Notes under the pieces: model-generated
Told to the model about the DNA's origin: nothing
Database searches by the model: none
What the model saw: only the letters and a program-made list of their open reading frames with translations
From: an uncultured Burkholderiales bacterium
Lineage (GTDB): Bacteria > Pseudomonadota > Gammaproteobacteria > Burkholderiales > Burkholderiaceae_C
DNA length: 6,202 nt
Assembly (NCBI GenBank): GCA_903856875.1
Contig: CAIODE010000103.1
Span: 1 to 6,202, forward strand
Reading direction: 5' to 3'
Shown here: in pieces, positions 1 to 5,463 of the stretch
Numbering within the stretch: the first letter of the stretch is position 1
Layout: each line of letters starts with the position of its first letter
Made by a program: the position numbers and the translations under genes

Positions 1-846
1 AAGGCAGTCAATATCACCCGTTCAGTGTCGTCACCTGTTGAGCAAACGACGCGGGAATTGAATCACTCAGCCTCTAAAACTTACACAGCTACACTGCCAT
101 TCTTGACAGTTAACAAGCAGATCAGCAAAGAATTGGCTGTGTATGGCCAATACGCTGAAGGCTTCCAAATCCCTGATTTGAAAACCTTCTACATCAACAA
201 CCCTTCCTTGAACAGTTCTGTGCCCCAAAAATCAACCAACTACCAGTTGGGTGTGGTTGGCAAGTCTGACAAAATGACTTGGGACTTGGACATCTACCAA
301 ATCAACTTCACCAACAAATTGGTGTCCAATGGTTTGACCGGTGCCAATGCAGCCTTCATCAACATTGGCGGCGCCACTTACAAAGGTGTTGAAGGTCAAA
401 TGGCTTATGTCGTTGACGGTGGCTTCTCTGTGTTTGCCAATGGCTCCATCAACAAAGCGCTGGCCAACGATACAGGCAAGCAAATTTCTGGTGCACCAGA
501 AATGACAGCGGCTATTGGTGGTTTGTTTGCACAAGGTCCTTGGGCTTCTTCTTTGATCTTGAAGCGCACGGGCGCTGTGTACCAAAAAGACTTTACCAAT
601 CAGGCTTACTACGACTTCTACAAAACCGTAGCCTACGATAACCTTGATTTCGGCGTGTCTTACAGTATGAAGAATGTGGCTCAATTCAAAACTGTCAAAG
701 TTCAGTTGAATGTGTTCAATTTGGCTAACAGCCAAAAAACCACAGCCATTACTGCGGCCAGTTCTACTGTCACAGGCACAGCCTACGACACCTACATTTA
801 CCAAGCGCCACGCAGTGCTCAAATTTCAGTTAAAGCTGATTTCTAA
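1..846 (+). CDS. TonB-dependent outer-membrane receptor, C-terminal part (5' end outside window)
   Basis: The frame is open from base 1 and gives 281 residues ending in TAA. The GTG at base 25 is an internal valine, not a start. The fragment is rich in alternating polar/aromatic beta-strand segments, for example around VYGQYAEGFQIPDL (residues about 49-62) and the NIGGATYKGVEGQ stretch. It ends in KADF, and a terminal phenylalanine is typical of outer-membrane barrels handled by the Bam machinery. The 'YxxYAEGFxxP' and 'GxxYKGVEG' patterns are those of the late barrel strands of TonB-dependent receptors. The N-terminal signal, TonB box and plug domain would lie upstream. Such receptors import scarce ligands (metal chelates, cobalamin, sugars, other large solutes) across the outer membrane using energy from TonB. 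The ligand cannot be read from this part. exbB follows after only 2 bp, so this receptor probably leads the operon and is served by its own TonB complex. Confidence 0.93.
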   Translation, partial: KAVNITRSVSSPVEQTTRELNHSASKTYTATLPFLTVNKQISKELAVYGQYAEGFQIPDLKTFYINNPSLNSSVPQKSTNYQLGVVGKSDKMTWDLDIYQINFTNKLVSNGLTGANAAFINIGGATYKGVEGQMAYVVDGGFSVFANGSINKALANDTGKQISGAPEMTAAIGGLFAQGPWASSLILKRTGAVYQKDFTNQAYYDFYKTVAYDNLDFGVSYSMKNVAQFKTVKVQLNVFNLANSQKTTAITAASSTVTGTAYDTYIYQAPRSAQISVKADF

Positions 847-848
847 GT

Positions 849-1505
849 ATGACACTGAGCAAGCTGTTTGAACTGGCGAACGCCTCTGGCGGTACGCTGT
901 ATCTCATGGCTTTGCTCTTGTTGGTGGCCTTAACTGTCATCATCGAGCGAAGCCGTTACTTGTCCAAAATGCAACAAGACGGTGAGAGCCTCATTGATTT
1001 GTTACACGATGGTTCTGCCTTGAACAAAGAAGTGTTGTTGCAAGCATTGCAAAAGCATGAAAATTTGCCGCATGCAAGTGTGGTTCATGCATCTTTGATT
1101 GAGCCAGACACTTCTGATCGTGATGCTTGCGCGGGTCACTTAGAAGAAGCCATCATGCGCGAAGTGCCCACCTTAGACCGTTCCTTGTGGGTGCTTGATA
1201 CCGTCATTACTCTGGCGCCATTGCTTGGCTTGTTTGGCACCATCATTGGCATGTTCGGCGCTTTTTCAGTGCTGGGCGATTTGCAAAATGGCGCGGGTCA
1301 AGTCACGGGTGGTATTGCTGAGGCTTTGATTGCAACCGCTTCAGGACTTTTCATTGCCATGGTCGGCTTGGTGTTCTTCAATTGGTTGTCCACCAAAGTG
1401 CGAATGATTGTGCACCAAATGGAAATTCTCAAATTGATGATATTGAACCGCCGTTTTGGAAGTCAGCAACCTACCAATGCTCGCGGTAATTTGAAGGCAG
1501 TTTGA
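849..1505 (+). CDS. exbB: ExbB/TolQ/MotA-family proton channel subunit
   Basis: This 218-residue protein has the ExbB layout. A first membrane segment (about residues 17-33) is followed by a long cytoplasmic loop, then TM2 (about 116-140, LAPLLGLFGTIIGMFGAF) and TM3 (about 158-180). The APLLGLFGT.IGM and GIAEALIATASGL blocks are the family signature. By analogy with E. coli ExbB, Glu158 in TM3 and the polar Thr131 and Thr163 correspond to E176, T148 and T181 of the proton path. The protein would form the inner-membrane pentamer around ExbD and convert proton-motive force into TonB movement. The ATG lies 2 bp after the receptor stop with little Shine-Dalgarno sequence, so translational coupling is likely. 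The stop TGA directly abuts the exbD ATG. TolQ is an alternative family assignment, but the receptor and tonB neighbours favour ExbB. Confidence 0.95.
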   Translation: MTLSKLFELANASGGTLYLMALLLLVALTVIIERSRYLSKMQQDGESLIDLLHDGSALNKEVLLQALQKHENLPHASVVHASLIEPDTSDRDACAGHLEEAIMREVPTLDRSLWVLDTVITLAPLLGLFGTIIGMFGAFSVLGDLQNGAGQVTGGIAEALIATASGLFIAMVGLVFFNWLSTKVRMIVHQMEILKLMILNRRFGSQQPTNARGNLKAV

Positions 1506-1901
1506 ATGCGCTATTTCGAAACTCGCAAGGCGCGCATTGAGATCATTCCCATGATCGACATCATGTTGTTCTTGTTGGTCTTTTTTGCCATGATGACCCT
1601 AAAGATGATTCCTACATCTGGACAGGTCAGCAAATTACCTACAAGCAGTACCGCCATAGCCATTCCGCCTCCTAAGCTCTTGATTGAAATTCGCAGCAAT
1701 GGTCAGTTGTTGGCTGAAGGTAGAGAGATAGAGCCTACCGAAATTTCAGCCTTGGTCAAATCACGCGACCCTGTCAATTTGGCAGTCACCATTGCCGGTA
1801 GCGATGACGCGTCAATGCAGCACCTCATGAGGGCTGTTGATGCGGTTCGTTTAGGTGGCGCCACTCAAATTGGCTTGGCTGCAAAACAGGTTTCACGTTG
1901 A
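1506..1901 (+). CDS. exbD: ExbD/TolR-family biopolymer transport protein
   Basis: This 131-residue protein has a short cytoplasmic N-terminus (RKARIEIIPMID), a single membrane segment (about residues 15-33) and a periplasmic domain. Asp18, in the motif PMIDIMLFLLVFF, matches the essential membrane aspartate of ExbD (D25 in E. coli). The C-terminal block MRAVDAVRLGGATQIGLA (about 108-125) is the usual end of ExbD/TolR periplasmic domains. It would partner ExbB in the channel and engage TonB. A Shine-Dalgarno-like GAAGG at 1493-1497 sits 8 nt before the ATG, inside the end of exbB. There is no gap between exbB and exbD. The stop overlaps the probable TTG start of tonB. Confidence 0.95.
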   Translation: MRYFETRKARIEIIPMIDIMLFLLVFFAMMTLKMIPTSGQVSKLPTSSTAIAIPPPKLLIEIRSNGQLLAEGREIEPTEISALVKSRDPVNLAVTIAGSDDASMQHLMRAVDAVRLGGATQIGLAAKQVSR

Positions 1902-2593
1902 GTTTTGCAGTGAATCAGACCACTGCATGGATGCCCACGTCCAAGAAATCAAATCCTAAAGGGATTTGGTCTTCTTTGGGGTCAGCACTGCTGATTGAGC
2001 TGGCTCTCGTTGGTGTTGCCGTGGGGTGGGTGATCATGCGCCCTCATGAGGAAATCGTTCAAGTCATGCCACTGGTCATGTCCATGCTGGATGCGCCCAA
2101 AGAAGCGCAGCCTCCACCGCCTAAACCAACCAAGGTGCCGGAGATTCAGCCTAAGGTCAAGGCCGTTGTGCCCATTTTGCCCGCAGTGCCTGAAGTCAGA
2201 CCTCCAGAAGAGCCTGCACCTCCCGTGGTCGCCAAGCCCACCGCATTTTCTGCGCCTGCTCCCTTGCCTCAAGCACCTGCAGCTGCACCCGTGAATCCAC
2301 CTGCACCTGTGGTGGATCCTGCCTTGGCCTACAACGTCAAGTTGGCAGCCGCTGTGCAAGCTGCTTTTGTGGTTCCAGGGCCTGCTGCTGCGCTTGGTTT
2401 TAAGGGCCGTGCACGCGTTGAATTTCATTTGCGCGATGGTGTTGTCAGTAACGCTAAAATTGTTCAAGCCAGTGGCCTAGGGGCTGTAGATCGAGCCGCT
2501 TTAAAGGCCGTCGAGATGGCTTCTTTTCCAGCGCCTCCGCCTCCCTTGGTGGGCAAAGAAGGCGTTTATCAAATCTGGGTAGCTTGTTATTAA
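1898..2593 (+). CDS. tonB: TonB energy transducer
   Basis: From the TTG at 1898 this gives 231 residues. It has a short basic cytoplasmic N-terminus, one membrane anchor (about residues 27-47), a long proline-rich periplasmic spacer (about 71-140, many PPPP, KPT and PAP runs) and a C-terminal TonB domain (about 143-231). That domain shows GRARVEFHLRDGVV, ASGLGAVDRAALKAV and SFPAPPPP, the typical TonB C-terminal pattern. It would span the periplasm and pull on the plug of the receptor encoded upstream. The start is uncertain. The TTG overlaps the exbD stop by 4 bp with AGG 7 nt upstream. GTG at 1910 and ATG at 1931 are in-frame alternatives that keep the anchor. The anchor lacks the histidine of classical TonB (H20 in E. 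coli) and has Glu34 nearby instead. Confidence 0.93.
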   Translation: MSFAVNQTTAWMPTSKKSNPKGIWSSLGSALLIELALVGVAVGWVIMRPHEEIVQVMPLVMSMLDAPKEAQPPPPKPTKVPEIQPKVKAVVPILPAVPEVRPPEEPAPPVVAKPTAFSAPAPLPQAPAAAPVNPPAPVVDPALAYNVKLAAAVQAAFVVPGPAAALGFKGRARVEFHLRDGVVSNAKIVQASGLGAVDRAALKAVEMASFPAPPPPLVGKEGVYQIWVACY

Positions 2594-2616
2594 TTTGTAT
2601 CAACGGGTATTTGAAG

Positions 2617-4014
2617 ATGAACACGCAAAATCGGATTTCAGCTTTTTTCCTTCAAGTGGCTTTAGGTGTTTTTGCCTTGTGTGCGTTGAATGCCGCAGCA
2701 TCTGACCTTCATTCTGTGTATACCTTGCAAGCGCCTAATGATCGCTGGGTGGTGCGTGCTTTAACAGCGGCCAATCAGTGCCCATTGATCACCTGGGACA
2801 AACAAAAGCCAGTCGCTATGCATTTAAGAGCACCTCAAGCTGTGGTGCCTGCTCGCTCTGATTCAGCTCAGTCCAATAGCAAGCCATCTGTTTTTGACAT
2901 CACCAGTTGTGAGGCTGAATGGCCCAAGGGTGTTCAATCAGCTCACGTTGAGGGCGTTGCTGTGCCAGCGCCACCTCAGAAAATCAATCGAATTTTGATC
3001 ATTGCCGACACGGGCTGTCGTTTGAAAGCATCTGAAAATGCATTTCAAGATTGCAACGACGCAGACAAATGGCCCTTTAAAAAGGTGGCCAACAGTGCAG
3101 CCAAAATGAAAGCCGATTTAGTTGTGCACATTGGTGATATTCATTACCGTGAAAGTCCTTGTCCAGAAGGTAAAGCAGGTTGTGCAGGGGCCACTTGGGG
3201 CTATGGTTGGGACGCATGGCGCGATGACTTTTTTGTGCCTGCCCGTGCACTTTTGGGTGTTGCGCCTTGGTTGTATGTCAGAGGCAATCACGAGTCTTGC
3301 TTCAGAGCAGGGCAAGGATGGTTCCGATTTGTTGATGCCTTGCCCTGGACGCAAGAGCGCAATTGCAACGATCCGGCCCATGACATGAAGGGAGACTTTT
3401 CAGACCCCTTTGTGGCCAGCATTTCAAAGAACTCACAATTTCTTGTTTTTGACTCTTCAAAATCCAGTGGCAAAGCTTATCAAGCGGCTGATCCAGCATT
3501 TATCAAATACCAAGAGCAGCTTCGACTTGCCAATCAACTTGCAGCCACCAAGCCTGAAAGCTTTTTTATCAATCACCATCCTTTGCTGGCTGCAGCGCCC
3601 GGCCCTGACGCTACAAAATTCAAAGCGGGTGGCAGTGGCGGATTGCAATCGGTCTTCAGCTCGATCGAACCCGCTCGTTTATTTCCTGCCAATGTCAGTG
3701 TTGCGATGCATGGGCACATTCATTTGTTTGAAGCCATCAGCTTTCAAACAGATCATCCCGTTTCTTTGGTGATGGGCAACTCTGGTTCAATGAACGAAGG
3801 CTTTGCCCCCAATGTCATTCAGCCGACAGATCGACTTTACAAAGACGCTGTGGTGGACAACTATGCCTCACGTTCAGAGTATGGGTTTGCGACCATGGAC
3901 CGAACTGAAGAGAATGGTAAAGATGCATGGGTGTTGACGGAGTACACCACGGATGGTGTTGCCGTCATTCAATGTCGAATTCAAGCGGCTAAAAGCCGGT
4001 GCCATCCAATCTGA
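2617..4014 (+). CDS. Exported metallophosphoesterase with purple-acid-phosphatase-type motifs
   Basis: This 465-residue protein has a signal peptide (basic MNTQNR, hydrophobic core, likely cleavage after NAAA at residue 28). It then has an N-terminal region of about 100 residues that I do not recognise, followed by a calcineurin-like phosphoesterase domain. Metal-site motifs in order are D131-T-G133, G173-D-I-H-Y177, G223-N-H-E226, F317-I-N-H320 and G366-H-I-H369. This is the DxG/GDxxY/GNH[DE]/xxxH/GHxH set of purple acid phosphatases, which hydrolyse phosphate monoesters at a binuclear iron-containing site. All seven expected ligands are present. The mature chain has ten cysteines, consistent with disulfides in an oxidising compartment. 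The ATG is 23 bp after the tonB stop, with only a weak ACGGG upstream. A TTG at 2584 in the same frame would spoil the signal peptide. Co-transcription with tonB suggests a role in handling a phosphorylated substrate, which is inference. Confidence 0.9.
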   Translation: MNTQNRISAFFLQVALGVFALCALNAAASDLHSVYTLQAPNDRWVVRALTAANQCPLITWDKQKPVAMHLRAPQAVVPARSDSAQSNSKPSVFDITSCEAEWPKGVQSAHVEGVAVPAPPQKINRILIIADTGCRLKASENAFQDCNDADKWPFKKVANSAAKMKADLVVHIGDIHYRESPCPEGKAGCAGATWGYGWDAWRDDFFVPARALLGVAPWLYVRGNHESCFRAGQGWFRFVDALPWTQERNCNDPAHDMKGDFSDPFVASISKNSQFLVFDSSKSSGKAYQAADPAFIKYQEQLRLANQLAATKPESFFINHHPLLAAAPGPDATKFKAGGSGGLQSVFSSIEPARLFPANVSVAMHGHIHLFEAISFQTDHPVSLVMGNSGSMNEGFAPNVIQPTDRLYKDAVVDNYASRSEYGFATMDRTEENGKDAWVLTEYTTDGVAVIQCRIQAAKSRCHPI

Positions 4015-4037
4015 CGGCTGAATTGACGCAAATGCGT

Positions 4038-4069
4038 TTAACAAAATTCTAAGTAGAAGCTACTAGAAT
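4038..4069 (+). promoter_or_regulatory. Possible promoter for the small exported protein gene
   Basis: A TAGAAT hexamer (4064-4069) matches the -10 consensus at five of six positions and would place transcription initiation at about 4076-4077, almost on the ATG. That implies a leaderless or near-leaderless message. The only -35-like hexamer nearby is TTAACA (4038-4043), with an overlong spacer of 20 bp. The -10 lies in the right arm of an inverted repeat. This is a weak, unproven call. Confidence 0.22.
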
Positions 4070-4070
4070 T
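4045..4070. repeat. Inverted repeat in the phosphatase to small-gene gap
   Basis: The arms AATTCTA (4045-4051) and TAGAATT (4064-4070) are perfect reverse complements. Inside them GTAG (4053-4056) pairs with CTAC (4060-4063) around an AAG loop, leaving one unpaired A. The result is an 11-bp stem with one bulge. No T-run follows, so it is not an intrinsic terminator by itself. It could be an operator, an RNA-stability hairpin, or part of a tandem structure with the terminator just downstream. Confidence 0.6.
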
Positions 4071-4071
4071 G

Positions 4072-4100
4072 AGGGCATGCGTCGCATGCCCTTTCTTTTT
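4072..4100 (+). terminator. Intrinsic terminator-like hairpin overlapping a start codon
   Basis: AGGGCATGCG (4072-4081) and CGCATGCCCT (4083-4092) are perfect reverse complements around a single T. Folded with a 3-nt loop this gives a GC-rich 9-bp stem. A T-rich tract follows directly (4092-4100, TTTCTTTTT, with the first T in the stem). It sits 58 bp after the phosphatase stop and is the best candidate for ending the receptor-exbB-exbD-tonB-phosphatase transcript. Both candidate ATGs of the next gene (4077 and 4086) lie within the stem. Confidence 0.65.
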
Positions 4101-4472
4101 GTTCTGCTAATTTCCGTTCAGGCCTTGGCTTGGAATCCTTTTGCCACCGAAGAAGTTTTAGAAGTGCCACTCAGTAAAACAGAGTTGCAAAAAATCAAAG
4201 TCAATGCAGGATGGGCCAAGGGCGAAGATCAGCCCCTGATCTTTGAAGTCACCAATGGCTTGAAAGGCCCCATTCAGTGCAGTGCAGCCAATGTGGAATT
4301 GAACGATGGCAAAACAGTAGGCAAGGTGTTTGTGCCTAAATTTACAATTCCGGGCAACGACATGCGAAACGCAAGCATGCTGGTTCTCAGGGGCACTATG
4401 CGAACCTATTCGTTAACTTGCAGTTGCTTTAAAAAACAGGGCCAAGGCGACTGCGTTAGCCCTGTCAAATAA
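4077..4472 (+). CDS. Small exported four-cysteine protein of unknown function
   Basis: I do not recognise this 131-residue protein. It begins MRRMPFLFVLL, with two arginines, a hydrophobic core and an ALA site at residues 16-18, so a Sec signal peptide cleaved before Trp19 is likely. The mature part is about 113 residues, beta-rich in appearance, with cysteines at 68, 115, 117 and 126 (a CSC pair near the C-terminus). That suggests one or two disulfides in the periplasm. The ATG at 4077 is preferred over 4086 because it supplies the RR n-region. However, GAGGG (4071-4075) is only 1 nt from 4077 and 10 nt from 4086. The start lies inside a terminator-like hairpin, and the 3' end contains a minus-strand terminator. 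The stop is 3 bp from the end of the convergent hydrolase gene. It is not obviously part of the upstream operon. Confidence 0.75.
   Translation: MRRMPFLFVLLISVQALAWNPFATEEVLEVPLSKTELQKIKVNAGWAKGEDQPLIFEVTNGLKGPIQCSAANVELNDGKTVGKVFVPKFTIPGNDMRNASMLVLRGTMRTYSLTCSCFKKQGQGDCVSPVK
4431..4465 (-). terminator. Intrinsic terminator of the minus-strand hydrolase gene
   Basis: ACAGGGC (4436-4442) and GCCCTGT (4459-4465) form a 7-bp stem. Two short inner helices (AA/TT and GC/GC, split by a G-G mismatch) close to a GACT loop. Read on the minus strand the stem is followed by a run of T (complement of the A-run 4431-4436). It begins 11 nt past the hydrolase stop. On the plus strand the hairpin is followed by A-rich sequence, so it should work in one direction only. 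It lies wholly within the last codons of the small plus-strand gene. Confidence 0.7.
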
Positions 4473-4475
4473 AAA

Positions 4476-5321
4476 TTAAAACTCCACTGTTTGGCCCTCG
4501 GTCATCACGATGACTTTGGTGTTGGCGCCTTTCATGGCTTCAATGAATTCGGCTGAAGTGCCCTTGGTCAGTGGGTTAGAGCCGAAGTGCATTGGAATGA
4601 CAGATTTGGCAGGAATCCAAGTCTTCATGCCAAATGCGGCATCTTCTGGGTCCATGGTGAAGTTGCCACCAATTGGAATGAGCACCAAGTCTGGCTTGTA
4701 GCGGTCATAGATGAACTTCATGTCGCCAAAGAGGCCGGTATCGCCCATGTGCCAAATTTTGAATCCGTTTTCCATCTGAATGATGTAGCCCACCGCTTCA
4801 CCGGCAGGATGTGATTCGTTTTTGCCGGTGGCTGGGTTGTTGTGCACCAAGAGGGAAGAGTGCTCAGCTTGAACTGCCGTGACTTTGATTCCGGGCAAAG
4901 GTGTCACGTGTCCAGTTTTGTTGAAGCGGTGACCTAGGTTGGCAGGCAAGATACCAAGTGTGATGAGGGGCGTCACCATGTCTGCAGGACCATACAACAC
5001 CGTATTTTGTGCTTTGGCAATGGCAGGTGCATCGCCAATGTGGTCGACGTGTGCATGGGTCACCAGCAACAGATCAACCTTGCCCAATGCCGCAATGTCC
5101 GTTTTGTAAGGGGCTGGCGTTTTAGGGCCACCTGTGAGCCAAGGATCAATCACAATGGTTTTGCCGCCAGGTGTTTTGATTTTGAAGCCAGCTTGGCCTA
5201 GCCATAAAAGTTCTGTTTTACCGGCTGTTGCTTGTGCCTGGGCCGTGACGGACGTTGTGGCAAAGAAGATGCCAAGGGTTAGCGTGAGGGCTAAACTGAG
5301 GGTTTTTTGAAATAGAAACAT
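4476..5321 (-). CDS. Exported metallo-beta-lactamase-fold hydrolase (UlaG/UPF0173-like)
   Basis: This 281-residue protein has a signal peptide (MFLFQK, then a hydrophobic stretch, probable cleavage around AQAQA at residues 27-31). An MBL-fold domain follows. The motif THAHVDH places metal ligands H89, H91, D93 and H94. Further ligands are probably H154 (AEHSS), D194 (HMGDTG) and H245 (PMHFG). The opening WLGQAGFKI and IDPWLTG blocks resemble the UlaG/UPF0173 group rather than true beta-lactamases. The substrate is unknown. These are generally phosphodiester, lactone or similar ester hydrolases, so an antibiotic-resistance role should not be assumed. The ATG is well supported by GGAGAG (complement of 5325-5330), three bases upstream. 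It converges on the small plus-strand gene and diverges from the solute-binding protein gene. Confidence 0.9.
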   Translation of the reverse strand: MFLFQKTLSLALTLTLGIFFATTSVTAQAQATAGKTELLWLGQAGFKIKTPGGKTIVIDPWLTGGPKTPAPYKTDIAALGKVDLLLVTHAHVDHIGDAPAIAKAQNTVLYGPADMVTPLITLGILPANLGHRFNKTGHVTPLPGIKVTAVQAEHSSLLVHNNPATGKNESHPAGEAVGYIIQMENGFKIWHMGDTGLFGDMKFIYDRYKPDLVLIPIGGNFTMDPEDAAFGMKTWIPAKSVIPMHFGSNPLTKGTSAEFIEAMKGANTKVIVMTEGQTVEF

Positions 5322-5378
5322 GGTCTCTCCGTGTGTGGAAACTTCATGCTAAAGGGCTTTTTCAACTTGCACACTAGG

Positions 5379-5403
5379 GTTTTTCATAGGCTATCGGAAA
5401 AAC
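5379..5403. repeat. Nested palindrome in the divergent promoter region
   Basis: GTTTTTC (5379-5385) and GAAAAAC (5397-5403) are perfect reverse complements. Immediately inside, ATAG (5386-5389) pairs with CTAT (5391-5394) around one G, leaving CG unpaired on the right. The near-symmetric 25-bp element is a candidate operator for a dimeric regulator. It lacks the GC-rich stem and exit T-run of a terminator. Confidence 0.5.
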
Positions 5404-5427
5404 TCTCATAAGACTTGAGAGCCAAGT
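5403..5427. repeat. Two overlapping inverted repeats upstream of the solute-binding protein gene
   Basis: CTCTCA (5403-5408) pairs with TGAGAG (5416-5421) over a 7-nt loop. ACTTG (5413-5417) pairs with CAAGT (5423-5427) over a 5-nt loop. The arms overlap, so the two hairpins are mutually exclusive. They may be binding sites or alternative leader structures. The repeats are short, so chance occurrence is possible. Confidence 0.35.
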
Positions 5428-5463
5428 TCTGACACACTTTGAAGCAATCACTTGGACCGCCCT

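Larger units (their letters stand above)
5322..5463. promoter_or_regulatory. Divergent intergenic region with likely promoters for both flanking genes
   Basis: These 142 bp separate the minus-strand hydrolase from the plus-strand binding protein and must hold the hydrolase promoter and probably that of the binding protein. I could not find a convincing sigma-70 -35/-10 pair in either direction. The region has a direct repeat (GGGCTTTTTCA at 5354-5364, GGGTTTTTCA at 5377-5386, 23 bp apart start to start) and several inverted repeats listed separately, which are plausible regulator-binding sites. Confidence 0.45.

Noticed and set aside
25..27. GTG as start of a short receptor gene
   Set aside because: The frame is open to base 1 and the protein is only the C-terminal half of a receptor, so this is an internal codon.
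232..822. 196-codon minus-strand open frame inside the receptor gene
   Set aside because: It lies fully antisense to a clear receptor barrel, and its translation resembles no exported or enzymatic protein I know.
1982..2467. 161-codon minus-strand open frame and an 82-codon plus frame in tonB
   Set aside because: Both are by-products of the proline-rich spacer; the translations are low-complexity Arg/His/Cys/Leu-rich strings.
2584..2616. TTG start for the phosphatase, overlapping tonB
   Set aside because: It would put an uncharged hydrophobic stretch before a good signal peptide that begins at the ATG at 2617.
3986..3998. CGGCT/AGCCG hairpin near the phosphatase 3' end
   Set aside because: A 5-bp stem within coding sequence and no T-run after it; the structure at 4072-4100 is a far better terminator.
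4436..4465. The same hairpin as a plus-strand terminator
   Set aside because: On the plus strand it is followed by A-rich sequence and comes before the stop codon of the small gene.
4476..5321. Antibiotic-degrading beta-lactamase
   Set aside because: The fold is shared, but the WLGQAGF and IDPWLTG blocks and overall layout fit the UlaG/UPF0173 group, so no resistance role is claimed.
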